Source: Miltoncostaea oceani (GTDB lineage: Bacteria > Actinomycetota > Thermoleophilia > Miltoncostaeales > Miltoncostaeaceae). From it: 64,000 nucleotides of DNA. The translations under genes were made by a program, and so were the position numbers. This document shows, in pieces, positions 17,667-26,158 of this stretch. The stretch is from the NCBI RefSeq assembly GCF_018141545.1, contig NZ_CP064356.1, positions 186,001-250,000 on the forward strand. The letters run 5' to 3'. The number at the start of each line of letters is the position of its first letter. Within the stretch, counting starts at the first letter, position 1. The notes below the pieces were generated by a model. It did no database searches, was not told where the DNA came from, and saw only the letters and a program-made list of their open reading frames with translations.

Positions 17667-18950
17667 TCAGGGGGCGAGGGCCGCCTCGGGGAGGCCGCTG
17701 CCCGACGGGTCCTCGAGCCACGACGCGATGACCAGGGACCCGCCGACCTGGAGGGCCGGCGACCCGTAGAGCGAGGCGAACCGGTCGGGGCGGGACCACG
17801 GGGGGCCTCCGGCGGGACGGACGACGAAGAAGTGGTCGTCCGGGCCCGGTCCGGGATCCACCCCGGCGACCACGACGACCCTCCCGTCCGCGTCGACCGC
17901 GAGGTCGCCCGCCCCGTAGAGGTAGCCGAAGTCGTCGTCCGGGCGGTCCCACGCGACCTCGGGCGGCCCCCAGCTCTCCGACGCGGGGTCGTAGGCGGCG
18001 AACAGCAGCTGCGTCGTCGCGAGCCAGGCCGCGACGGGCACGCCCGCCGGGGTCACCGCGACCTGCCGCCCGGTGCCCAGGTCGGGCAGGGAGGTCCAGG
18101 CGTCGGCGTCGTACGGGAGGAACCTGATGGGGACGGTCCGGGACGCGGGACCCGAGAACCGCGGCGACGTGTTCACCGAGGCGACGGCGTCGCCGCGGGC
18201 GTTCAGCGACAGGTCCCCCACGATCGGAGCCGCGATCGTCCCGCCGGCCATGAGCGGGACGGGCGTCGTCCAGACGGCGGTCTCCGGCGCGAGGTGCGCC
18301 GCCCACACGGCCGCGCCGGGTCCCGTGCCGCCCGCCGTCCAGGCCACGACCACCCGTCCCGACCCGCGGGCGACGGCGGCGACGAGGCCGCTGCGGGGCG
18401 CGCCGCCGACGGGCAGGGGATGGGCGCGCCACCGTCCGGAGGGTCCGCGTACCACGGCCACCGCGTCCCGTGAGCCTCCCACCACCAGCACGACGCGCCC
18501 GCGGGTGACCGCCCCATCCAGGGCGTCCCCCCGGCGGACGGCCGCCGGCAGGCTCTCGGCGCGCCACGCGCCGCGGCGCCAGACCGACGCCACGAGCTGT
18601 CCGCCGCGCCGCCACACGACGACGTGCGGATCGGCCGGGCGGTCGCCCAGCCGCACGAGGCGCAGTGCGCCGCGACCGACGAGCCGTCCTTCCGCGGGGG
18701 TGCCGAGGCGGGCGGCGCTGCGGACCGACACGCGGATCGCGTCCGGCCCGCGCCGGATCCGCTCGTACGCCACGGCCACCCGCCCGGCCGCGTTCACGTC
18801 GACGCGCGCCTCGCCGAAGGAGGCCTCGCCCCCCGGGGGCAGGATCCGCTCGGCGGCCGCCGGCGTGGCGGAGGCCAGCGTCGCCAGTAGGACGATGAGC
18901 ACGGACGCGACACGACACGGCACGGCGGGCCCCCTCGGATACCTACGCAT
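17667..18950 (-). CDS. Secreted beta-propeller-like protein
   Basis: A 427-residue exported protein. A signal peptide (VASVLIVLLATLASATPAAA) ends near residue 32. The rest is made of repeated four-strand-like units with a pattern of VDxxGRVxVxxxR and W-rich strands (VVVWRRGGQLVASVWRRG, LAVDADGRVVVVAGV), as in beta-propeller or exo-alpha-sialidase-like folds. No catalytic motif is clear. The two propeller-like proteins encoded at 45917-48843 in the mobile element have a similar style, but this one has no sigma factor beside it and no membrane anchor. Confidence 0.75.
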   Translation of the reverse strand: MRRYPRGPAVPCRVASVLIVLLATLASATPAAAERILPPGGEASFGEARVDVNAAGRVAVAYERIRRGPDAIRVSVRSAARLGTPAEGRLVGRGALRLVRLGDRPADPHVVVWRRGGQLVASVWRRGAWRAESLPAAVRRGDALDGAVTRGRVVLVVGGSRDAVAVVRGPSGRWRAHPLPVGGAPRSGLVAAVARGSGRVVVAWTAGGTGPGAAVWAAHLAPETAVWTTPVPLMAGGTIAAPIVGDLSLNARGDAVASVNTSPRFSGPASRTVPIRFLPYDADAWTSLPDLGTGRQVAVTPAGVPVAAWLATTQLLFAAYDPASESWGPPEVAWDRPDDDFGYLYGAGDLAVDADGRVVVVAGVDPGPGPDDHFFVVRPAGGPPWSRPDRFASLYGSPALQVGGSLVIASWLEDPSGSGLPEAALAP

Positions 18951-19064
18951 CCGACCCTATGCGAGGGTCCCGGCCGCACGCCAGGGTCGACCACCTCCCG
19001 GGCGGAGGTGGGAACGGGGTGACCGGACGGAAAGCGCTGCAGGGGGGCTATCCTGGCCTCGCGC

Positions 19065-19137
19065 GCCCCCGTAGCTCAGTGGATAGAGCACAGGTTTCCT
19101 AAACCTGGTGTCGCAAGTTCGATTCTTGCCGGGGGCA
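19065..19137 (+). tRNA. tRNA-Arg (anticodon CCT)
   Basis: A complete cloverleaf: acceptor strands GCCCCCG and CGGGGGC, D arm GCTC/GAGC, anticodon stem CAGGT/ACCTG with loop TTCCTAA (anticodon CCT at 19098-19100), T arm GCAAG/CTTGC with loop TTCGATT, and discriminator A. No CCA is encoded. tRNA-Arg(CCT) genes are common integration sites for mobile elements. Everything to its right has accessory character, so this gene probably marks the left attachment site. I found no second copy of its 3' end within the window. Confidence 0.95.
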
Positions 19138-19334
19138 TCGCGAGATCGCGCTCAGAAAGGGCTATCTCATGCCGTTCGAGCCGGTCCGCGGCGGGTGCGG
19201 AGAAGCATCTGGATACGTCCCGGCGCGGCCGATCAGCTGCTCAGACGTTGCGGGAGACGTTGCGGGGGATCGTGGGGGTGGACCAGCCCGCGGCACCGAC
19301 TACCTCAGACGGTCACGGCGCTGGCCTCAACGCT

Positions 19335-19387
19335 GCACCTCCGCCATTGCAAGGCGGAGGCCGTCGGTTCGATCCCGTCATCCTCCA
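19335..19387 (+). other. 3' half of a tRNA-Ala (TGC), attachment-site remnant
   Basis: The anticodon arm (CCGCC/GGCGG around loop ATTGCAA, anticodon TGC), variable loop, T loop TTCGATC and acceptor 3' strand ATCCTCC with discriminator A are all present. No 5' acceptor strand or D arm precedes them. The T stem has one T-T mismatch (GTCGG with CCGTC). This is the portion that integrating elements usually carry in their attachment site to restore a tRNA gene, so an element targeting tRNA-Ala probably contributed to this region. Confidence 0.6.
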
Positions 19388-19444
19388 CTGCTCGGAAGCC
19401 CCGAGATCGTCTGTATGTAGGGCGGTCTCGGTTCTCGCTGAGCC

Positions 19445-19590
19445 CGATTGCCCAGGCGGCACGAGGCGTCACCAAGTGCCCGGAAATGCCGCCGGTGGTC
19501 CTGAGATGGTCCTGAAGCCGCTGTCCAATGCCGGCAGTCGTCAGTGCTCGGCCCTGCCGGTTGAGCAACGGGCTCGACCACCACCGGAGA
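19445..19590 (-). pseudogene. Possible tyrosine recombinase C-terminal relic
   Basis: The minus strand encodes a stretch reading LLNRQGRALTTAGIGQRLQ, then HLVTPR and WAIGL. This resembles the region before and around the second active-site arginine box of tyrosine integrases (RG..LT..G, then H.VTPH.LR..WA). The essential His-x-x-Arg box is not intact and the frame soon runs into the antisense of the tRNA-Ala half. If the match is right, it is the ruined 3' end of an integrase gene next to its attachment site. The similarity is short, so confidence is low. Confidence 0.25.
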
Positions 19591-19774
19591 AATCGGCGCC
19601 GCTCGCCTTTTCGGTGGCCGCGCCGTCGCCGCGTCCGGTTCATGAACGACGCGACCCGGGGTGCCAGCCCCGGGTCGCTCCCTACGAAAGTTCACTGCCT
19701 GTGGTCCCAGAGTACCCCACGCGTCAGATCGCCTCGAGCGATCCAGGCGGCGACAGCACAGCGACACCCAGGCC

Positions 19775-20428
19775 GTGACCGACGTCGCCTACGCGATCGA
19801 GGTGGAGGCCCTTGCCAGCGAGCGCTTTGCCGCCGTCGGCGGGAGCGTGCTGGCCGCTCTGGCCGAGTCGGGCCTGAGCTCTCGGCGGGTCGCGAACGTG
19901 ATCAGCTGGTTCATCGTCGCCCAGCTTGCCCTCGGCCCCTGGCGCTCGCGCGGCGAGGTCCGACCTGCTGGCCTCGCGCAGAGGATGGGCGTCTCGCGCT
20001 GGACGGAGTGGCGCGCGCGGCGCGACGCGGTACTGGCCGGGGTCGTGCGCGAGTGGTCACTGCCCGACCCGGAGGCGCGCGGCTACGGGCGCGGGGCCGT
20101 GCGAGTGGTGGAACTCGCCTTCGTGCGCACCCGCGCGGTGACCCAGAAGGTGGCCACCCAGAAGGCAGAGCGCGCGAGCCGCGCCGAGCGCCGCCGTCAG
20201 GAGCGCGAGCGCACCAGGGGCCAGCGCGTCTGCGCCGATCCGGCGGACCCGGCACGTGTCCCCGTCATCACGTCCGAGCCCCCGATGCCACCGCCGGCCG
20301 CTCCTCTGACGCTCGGCGATCTGCGATCACCCGCCGCCACGCGGATCTGGGCTCTGATCGAACGTGTTCAGCACGGCGGTCGCGCTGGCGGCGAGGACGT
20401 GACCAGGCCCCGCCCACCGCCTGCGTAG
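19775..20428 (+). CDS. Hypothetical DNA-binding-like protein of the mobile element
   Basis: A 217-residue protein read from GTG 19775. The frame is open further upstream, but that part lacks protein-like character. The N-terminal half is helical and contains a helix-turn-helix-like segment (GLAQRMGVSRWTEWRARRD) after SWFIVAQLALGPW. The middle is very basic and helical (KAERASRAERRRQERER), and the C terminus is Pro-rich. This could be an element-encoded regulator or a replication accessory protein. It is followed 28 bases later by a strong terminator hairpin, so it appears to be transcribed alone. Confidence 0.55.
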   Translation: MTDVAYAIEVEALASERFAAVGGSVLAALAESGLSSRRVANVISWFIVAQLALGPWRSRGEVRPAGLAQRMGVSRWTEWRARRDAVLAGVVREWSLPDPEARGYGRGAVRVVELAFVRTRAVTQKVATQKAERASRAERRRQERERTRGQRVCADPADPARVPVITSEPPMPPPAAPLTLGDLRSPAATRIWALIERVQHGGRAGGEDVTRPRPPPA

Positions 20429-20456
20429 CCGCCCCGCCCCTTTCGAACCGACGATG

Positions 20457-20486
20457 AAAAGGCCGCCGGTGTCCCCGGCGGCCTTG
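20457..20486. terminator. Strong hairpin terminator
   Basis: A perfect 9-base stem (GGCCGCCGG/CCGGCGGCC at 20461-20483) with a five-base loop is preceded by AAAA and followed by TTG. It ends the gene at 19775-20428, and on the minus strand the four A become a T run, so it could work in both directions. Confidence 0.65.
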
Positions 20487-21171
20487 CCATGCGCGGGAAG
20501 GGTCCCACCGGTGCCCGACGGCCTGATCGCATCGCCCGAGACGCTCATCCGCCGATCAACAACCGCCGGTGGAGGGCCGTCGGGCAGGAGGTCGACCCCA
20601 GGCCGCTGCAACAGTCGCGAGCGTGCACCGCCAAGCGCTGCGCCGGCCTCGCGGACCACCCTCGAGATGCCGTGCGGCGACTGGAGACTGGGTCCTCACA
20701 GAAGCTCCTTCGGAGCTCAAAGGGAAGAGACGGGCGCTCCGGCCGGCGGCGGGCCCGCCGGTGCGCCCTCAAAGCGGCACGGCAGCCTCGTTCGCGACGG
20801 GCCCCCCGGCCGCTCCTTAGATGTCGTCCGCTGCCTTCTCTTTCGGAGGGACCAAGGCATCCCCTTGGGACCACCTCGGGGCAGACCAAGTCGGCGGATC
20901 CTCCATCGCCTCCGGTCGCACCCGCGAAGAACCGAACACGGGCGGCGCGAAGGGTCCCAGTCCGGGTCCGGCCGGGGAATTCTCGTACCCCATCACCACG
21001 GATCGCTCGGCGCTGGCATCGTCAGGTATCAGGTCACCAGGCACCCATCGATCCCCGCCCCGCCCGCTGCTTCACGTCACCGGAGGCCACGCCAAGCCAC
21101 CCGCATTGGAAATGCCACCGTGCCCGGGCCTCGTCGGAGAGTCCCGCCGAAGAGGGAGTCATCATTGTCGT
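20484..21171. other. 688 bases without a convincing gene
   Basis: Overlapping open frames exist on both strands because of the high GC content, but none has a ribosome site, domain pattern or conserved character. The only structure noted is a six-base hairpin AGCTCC-TTC-GGAGCT at 20703-20717. The right end must hold the promoter for the gene at 21172. It may be decayed sequence between the element flank and the defence island. Confidence 0.4.
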
Positions 21172-21999
21172 ATGCCGACTCGATGCTTCACCTACAGCGA
21201 GCTTGAGGCGATCTGCCGTGCTCTCGGCGAAGCGACCGTCGGTGGACGGATACCTGGGGCACTCGCCGATGCCGGCATCCCGGCCGAGTCCCTGCTGAGC
21301 ACCAAGTGGAGGAGAATGCTCGAGGACGCTGACCGCGAGCAGGCGCGCAGTGGCGACGGCTCCTGTGTGCTTCGGCTCATCGAGGCGATCATGGCTCCGG
21401 TCGGATTCAGCCAGAACCCACAGGCCTTCGACGAGGCACGAAGCGTCCTCAACCGAGTGCTCCCATTCACCGGCCATGAGCTGAAGACAGACGGCCTTGT
21501 CGCCAAGGTCGAAGCCGCACGCACGCTTCGCGAAGCCGAGCGGCGGGCGGCCGCGCTCCACGACAAGCTCGCCGAGCGCGGCGTGCATCCCGACGTGCTC
21601 AGTGCCTGCCGGCCCGAGCTCCTGGAGGAGAACTACTTCCATGCCGTGCTGGAGGCAACGAAGAGCCTGGCCGAGAAGGTGCGGGTCCGCACTGGCCTGG
21701 AAGGTGATGGAGCTGAGCTCTTCGACAAGGCCTTCAGCCTGAAGACCGGACTCCCGCCCTTGGCGTTCAACCGCCTTGAGAGCGAGACGGAGAAGGGGGA
21801 GCACCGGGGGCTCGCCACGCTCATGAAGGGAGTCTTTGGAGCGTTCCGGAACCCGACAGCTCACGCCCCGCGTGCAAGCTGGCCGATCAGCGAGGAGGAC
21901 GCCACTGATTTGCTCCAGACCGCCTCGTTGCTCCACCGTCGACTCGACGCGGCCTACGTGACGCAAGCGGCCCCAGCCTACGGGCGAGCAGGGGCCTGA
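21172..21999 (+). CDS. TIGR02391 (Ymh-type) family protein
   Basis: A 275-residue protein starting at ATG 21172 (PTRCFTYSELEAICRALGEA). The C-terminal 125 residues match the TIGR02391/Hypoth_ymh domain: NYFHAVLEATKSLAEKVR, GAELFDKAFS, then GVFGAFRNPTAHAPRASWP and a final helix EEDATDLLQTASLLHRRLDAA. The R-N-P-x-x-H core is like that of HEPN-related RNases. The family is common in defence islands and on mobile elements, but its activity is not established. The N-terminal helical domain (about 1-115) may bind DNA or a partner. It is followed directly by the gene at 22000. Confidence 0.75.
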   Translation: MPTRCFTYSELEAICRALGEATVGGRIPGALADAGIPAESLLSTKWRRMLEDADREQARSGDGSCVLRLIEAIMAPVGFSQNPQAFDEARSVLNRVLPFTGHELKTDGLVAKVEAARTLREAERRAAALHDKLAERGVHPDVLSACRPELLEENYFHAVLEATKSLAEKVRVRTGLEGDGAELFDKAFSLKTGLPPLAFNRLESETEKGEHRGLATLMKGVFGAFRNPTAHAPRASWPISEEDATDLLQTASLLHRRLDAAYVTQAAPAYGRAGA

Positions 22000-22677
22000 G
22001 TGTCCTCGGGCGGAATACCAGACTTCGAGGCGGGGCCCGCTCGATCGCGCGCAGTGGTTCGCTGGGGGAGGCACGAGCCGGACTGGCGGGGCTACGCCAT
22101 CGGCTATCGGCGCGCCGCGGACGCTCTCGCGCAGGAAGCCACCACCGGCCGTGTTTCTCTCGACCTCTTTGTGTTTCCGCTCGCGGGGCTCTACCGGCAC
22201 GCCCTCGAACTGCACCTCAAGTGGCTGACGGTTGCGATACGAGAGGAATTGGGAACGAGCACGGCTCTGCTCATGACCCACGACATCGAGCGACTCTGGC
22301 GTCACCTCAGGGAACCGCTTCGGCCGCTGGGTCTGCGCGATCCGGATTGGGAGAGCCTCGATGCAAAGGTCCTCGCCTGGTCTCGACTTGACCCGAAGGG
22401 TGTGGGCTTTAGGTATCCGGTGACAGTCAGCGGAGAGCCGGCCCTGACGATGGACGCGCTCAACCTCGAGGTGCTCGCCCAGACATCCACGGAGATCCTG
22501 GACGCCTTGGAGGCCCTGATCGGCGCCGCGAGGGACGAGGGTCGCGTTCTGGCCGGGGAGGCTATGGTCGAAGCCGCAAGCGAGTGGTGGTACTCGCTTG
22601 CCAGCGAGGAGCGGGAGCGGTACGAGGAGGAGCATGCCGAGCTTCACGAGGCCTACATGGCTGGCCACATCCCTTGA
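22000..22677 (+). CDS. HEPN-like hypothetical protein
   Basis: A 225-residue helical protein starting with GTG directly after the previous stop (TGAGTG). It has the layout of HEPN-type proteins: a helix LYRHALELHLKWLTVAIREE, a THDIERLWRHL segment, and a late acidic helix. The arginine-histidine catalytic pair R-x(4-6)-H of active HEPN RNases is not clear, so the similarity may be only structural. It forms a unit with the TIGR02391 gene upstream and the tiny gene downstream, with overlapping or abutting junctions. It is probably part of a defence locus of unknown mechanism. Confidence 0.5.
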   Translation: MSSGGIPDFEAGPARSRAVVRWGRHEPDWRGYAIGYRRAADALAQEATTGRVSLDLFVFPLAGLYRHALELHLKWLTVAIREELGTSTALLMTHDIERLWRHLREPLRPLGLRDPDWESLDAKVLAWSRLDPKGVGFRYPVTVSGEPALTMDALNLEVLAQTSTEILDALEALIGAARDEGRVLAGEAMVEAASEWWYSLASEERERYEEEHAELHEAYMAGHIP

Positions 22678-22823
22678 GCGACCAAGACAAGGCGAGTGGC
22701 CTCGTCGCTGACCCTACGTCGTGGGCCTACACGCAGCGCATGGTGGATGCCGGCATCCGGCCGAGCCGCGGGCGCCCCGGCATCGTCCCCAACAACGTCC
22801 TCGCCGAGTTTGAGCGACCTTAA
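22674..22823 (+). CDS. Small Lsr2-C-terminus-like DNA-binding protein
   Basis: A 49-residue protein read from TTG 22674, whose TTGA overlaps the previous stop. Its second half (WAYTQRMVDAGI, then SRGRPGIVPNNVLAEFE) follows the pattern of the DNA-binding C-terminal domain of Lsr2: a W-containing helix, a gly turn, an RGR AT-hook-like clip and an IP-x-x-V-x-x-xF/Y helix. The Lsr2 N-terminal oligomerisation domain is absent. Lsr2-like tails occur in actinobacterial phages and defence genes. The rare TTG start makes the call tentative, but the coupling with the two genes upstream supports it. It converges with the helicase gene. Confidence 0.45.
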   Translation: MSDQDKASGLVADPTSWAYTQRMVDAGIRPSRGRPGIVPNNVLAEFERP

Positions 22824-25800
22824 GGCGACACCAGGATCTTCGGTTGGGCGACGGACAAGACGGCGTCCCGAAAGACGCTCAAGAGCTGAACTATCTGTAG
22901 CGCGCTCGTCGCCCCGACTCCGAGGTCGAGGTCGAGCTGCGCCCTGCTTAGGCCGGGTTGAGCAATGCCAATTCCACCGACGACGGAGGGCTTACGGCGG
23001 GTCAGCGACATTGTCGCCCAACGAGTGTGGAGACCAAGTAGGACCTCAAGCTGCCGACGGCTTCCTTCGACGAGAATCGCCTCCGGGTGGCTCCGCCCCG
23101 ATAGCCTTGCGGCGAGCTGATCCCATAGTTGGCGGTCCGTCGGCCATCGCCTGCTCTTGATGGCCTGGGCGGTCACGACCTCAAAATCCGTGACGCGGAC
23201 GCTGGGTGACGCACCGCCAGCAAATTTGGCATGCCAGAGATCGACGGCGACCTGTCCCGTCGGCAGCGTCTCGATTACGATGTAGTCGGCGATCTCGCCA
23301 GCTCCGTCGTTCGAGAGGATCCACCGCCGCCGCCCACGTGGAGCCTGCTCTCGGAGGAATACCTCAAGGGATTCGTGGACGGAAGCGCCCGCGCCCTTTG
23401 CCGTCGCCTTCGCCCTCGTTTCTGCGGTGATGTCGACCCCCTGCCAGTCACGTGTCAAGATGAGTTCACTCGGCAGCGACCTCATGACACCGCTGGGCGG
23501 GAACAGCTCGCGACCCCGAACCGTCGATCCATCCAAGAAGAAGACCGTCGGCGGCCGATCAGTGAGCAAGTCCGAGAGGAGGGTCGGATTGCTGTGACCC
23601 CGGCGAACCGTGATCTCAGGCTGCGTAGGTGTCACTGTACCGAAACAGTCGATCTCCCCAGTCCAGATAACCGTTTCACCGCTTGGGCTCGGGGCAATCG
23701 CCGCCAGAGGAAGCCGATCGTCGCCGGAGGGTGGTGGCGCTCCTCTATGAAGGGCGGCGTCACCGCCGACCATATCTATGAGATCGAGCGATCCGTGCTC
23801 ATCGAGGCTCCATTCGGCACCGAGCAGGGCATAGTCAAGAGCGACTGCGAGAACTTTGGCCTGCGGCCAGACAAGGAGTGAGCGTCCTCGATTGATTTGA
23901 GGAAGTAGCGGCCCAGAGGGCGCAATGGGCGGATACCAATACCGAGCGGCTAGGTCGGACGCAAAGTCCTCGTACATTCGAAGTGGCGTGTATCTCGTTT
24001 CCCAGTACTTACTCTTGCCCGTTGACACCCCGGCGGTGAAGGCACCGGCATCGCCTGACACCTGCACCATCGCGTGCCCAAGCGCTGATTGGGCGGTGTC
24101 GGAGTCCCGGAGGCCGCTCTCGATCGAACTTCCCGCGAACATCCTGTAGCTCGGTGATCCGCGAGTCGGCCCGTACGTGCTCCGCACTCCCACCGACGAC
24201 ACGGAGATGCGCGGGAGGCTGTCGAAAGCCAGCTGGACGCGCCGTGCGTCTCCGGGCCTGAGAGCGTCGTCTCCACCGATGGCGGACACGAGTTTCCTCT
24301 GTGCGCTGCTTCGGGCGGTGTTCACGAGTACGAGGTCGGGTTGATCGACCTGGGGGGCGCGTCTGTAGGTTAGAAGATGCAAGTCGTACTCGACGGAGTC
24401 GAGTGCGTCACCACTGTTCCATCGTGGGCGAACCGGTTGACCGGTGACCATGAGAAGTGTCGTGTGATCCGGGTTCGTACCCGAGTAAAGAATCCGCTGT
24501 CCGGCAAAGAGTTCGCCCACCGCAAGCTCCTCGGGAACCTGACCCTCGAGGAAGCTCGGTACCCAAGGGACATCGGCGCGGACCTCAAGAATCCGAGCGC
24601 GCCGTAGTGGGTGAATGTGAGCGACTTCTACCTGCCCTGTCGAAGGAGCGAACAGCCGCGCGTAGCCTCTGTCCTTTAGGTCATCTTCAACGAAAGCGTC
24701 GATGATCCCAGGGAGGACAACGGCCCAATCGCTGTCCTCGGCGTAGAGGCTTCGGACCACACCCTGTAGATATGGGTATACGTCGGCGTCTCTTGCCGTC
24801 ACGAGAGTAGATCGCTGAGGATACCGCGGATCGACCCGCGCGAGTCGGCCGATGAGCTGCGCGGTGGGCTCAAGCGACTTGTGTTTGTCGTGATAGGCGG
24901 CTATTCGGAGGCTCGGGAGGTCGAACCCCTCTACGAGCATTCCAACCATGACCACGCCTCGGAGGTCGCCCTTCCGAAGTCCCTCGATCACGGCGCGTTG
25001 TCGCGCTCGCCCTAGCCCACTGTGGAGGACGGGTACCTCGTGCCCAGCCGCCTTGTAGAGCGCGGCAAGCTCGTGCGCTCGCCTCTTCGTGCCGGCTCGG
25101 ATCAGCATCTGGCTTGTCTTGTGCTCGGGACGCTTCAGCACGGCGTCGACCGCCTCAACGATGAGGCGGTCGATCTCGTCCTTCGCCGCTCCCTCGTCGA
25201 TTTCGATCACGCGGGGGTCCACTGGCTGATAGAGACGGTCGTCGATCGCTTGGCGGAGCGGGTAGTAGTAGACGAGTTTTCCCGGAAGCCGCTTCCGGTC
25301 ACGCCGTTGAGGCGTGGCGGTTAGGAGAAGATGCTGAGCCTCGAAGTGGCTGAGGATCGCCGACCAGGTGGCGGCCGGCGCGTGGTGCGCCTCATCCACA
25401 ATGACGAGATCAAAAAGGTCTGGCGGTGGCGGAGAGTCCACATAGTGAACCGGACTTACGGAGGCCGGGATGCCGACCACGACGTCAGCCTCTAAAAGCC
25501 GTTTCCAGTCTGTGCTCCGACCCTCAACCTCCAGAACGTGGGGTTGGGTGACCCCCTCCTCACGCAGCGCCCCAATTCTGCGGAGGACATCTTGTGTCTT
25601 GAACTGCTCCGCTGTCTGTCTACGTAGCTCCCTCGTCGGCACCACGACAAGCACTCGAGACGCCCCGGCGACAAAGGGGGCCGCTAGAGCGACGGCTGTC
25701 TTCCCGACCCCAGTCGGTACCGAGATCAGCGGGGAGTCCTCGCCTGCGAGGCTCCACTGGGAGAGCGCTGCACCGAGTGCAGCGAGCTGTGGCGGTCGCC

Positions 25801-25867
25801 ACGCGGGGGCACCGACCCTGCGAAAGAGCTGGAATCCTCTTTCGTCTGACCTGTAGTAGCCCGCCAT
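22820..25867 (-). CDS. DEAH-family helicase with C-terminal nuclease-like domain
   Basis: A protein of about 1015 residues from ATG 25867. Residues 1-450 are a superfamily 2 helicase: Walker A GVGKT, PTRELRRQTAEQ, DEAHH box, TATP (motif III), and motif VI QLIGRLARVDPR. A long middle region has no recognised fold. The last 200 residues contain DYIVIE, then VAVDLWHAKFAGG and RVTDFEVVTAQAIKSRRW. This order (D, then D-x-x-x-x-K, then a QA-x-KS-x-x-W helix) resembles PD-(D/E)xK nuclease domains fused to defence helicases. It is likely an antiviral translocase-nuclease. Codon use is less GC-biased than in the core genes, in keeping with transfer. Confidence 0.75.
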   Translation of the reverse strand: MAGYYRSDERGFQLFRRVGAPAWRPPQLAALGAALSQWSLAGEDSPLISVPTGVGKTAVALAAPFVAGASRVLVVVPTRELRRQTAEQFKTQDVLRRIGALREEGVTQPHVLEVEGRSTDWKRLLEADVVVGIPASVSPVHYVDSPPPPDLFDLVIVDEAHHAPAATWSAILSHFEAQHLLLTATPQRRDRKRLPGKLVYYYPLRQAIDDRLYQPVDPRVIEIDEGAAKDEIDRLIVEAVDAVLKRPEHKTSQMLIRAGTKRRAHELAALYKAAGHEVPVLHSGLGRARQRAVIEGLRKGDLRGVVMVGMLVEGFDLPSLRIAAYHDKHKSLEPTAQLIGRLARVDPRYPQRSTLVTARDADVYPYLQGVVRSLYAEDSDWAVVLPGIIDAFVEDDLKDRGYARLFAPSTGQVEVAHIHPLRRARILEVRADVPWVPSFLEGQVPEELAVGELFAGQRILYSGTNPDHTTLLMVTGQPVRPRWNSGDALDSVEYDLHLLTYRRAPQVDQPDLVLVNTARSSAQRKLVSAIGGDDALRPGDARRVQLAFDSLPRISVSSVGVRSTYGPTRGSPSYRMFAGSSIESGLRDSDTAQSALGHAMVQVSGDAGAFTAGVSTGKSKYWETRYTPLRMYEDFASDLAARYWYPPIAPSGPLLPQINRGRSLLVWPQAKVLAVALDYALLGAEWSLDEHGSLDLIDMVGGDAALHRGAPPPSGDDRLPLAAIAPSPSGETVIWTGEIDCFGTVTPTQPEITVRRGHSNPTLLSDLLTDRPPTVFFLDGSTVRGRELFPPSGVMRSLPSELILTRDWQGVDITAETRAKATAKGAGASVHESLEVFLREQAPRGRRRWILSNDGAGEIADYIVIETLPTGQVAVDLWHAKFAGGASPSVRVTDFEVVTAQAIKSRRWPTDRQLWDQLAARLSGRSHPEAILVEGSRRQLEVLLGLHTRWATMSLTRRKPSVVGGIGIAQPGLSRAQLDLDLGVGATSALQIVQLLSVFRDAVLSVAQPKILVSP

Positions 25868-26158
25868 CAGCTCGCAGCCACTCGGCGGCTCGCGCGCGTG
25901 GGGCAAATAGAGGACGTGCGCCTGGGTGCGGCCGTGGATCGGCAGGGGGGCAGGTAGTCGAGTCGCTCCGTGCTCATATGCCCCACGATGGCCGGTGCGT
26001 CGGACAACAGAAAGCATCGGGTGCTCCGCGCGGGCCCCCGTTTTCGACGAAGCGCACGAAACCTCCCTAACTTCGGAGCGGGTCGTTGCGAGTGCTGGTG
26101 CCGAGACGAGTAGACGCCTGCGTCCGACCCGGCTCTCAGGCATCGGAAGCAGAGCGCG

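Larger units (their letters stand above)
19138..19774 (+). other. Left flank of the mobile element, no intact gene
   Basis: This 637-base stretch after the tRNA has no convincing gene on either strand. It holds a tandem-like repeat of ACGTTGCGGG near 19253 and 19262, the tRNA-Ala 3' half at 19335-19387, and a possible recombinase relic on the minus strand. It looks like a scar of one or more integration and excision events. Confidence 0.6.

Noticed and set aside
19305-19420. A protein containing DDGIEPTASALQWRRC on the minus strand
   Set aside because: This peptide is the antisense reading of the tRNA-Ala half; similar false peptides appear often in translated tRNA genes.
20454-21206. Long overlapping frames on both strands in the gap after the terminator
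   Set aside because: None has a ribosome site, domain pattern or consistent codon phase. The frame that becomes the TIGR02391 gene only gains protein character from ATG 21172.
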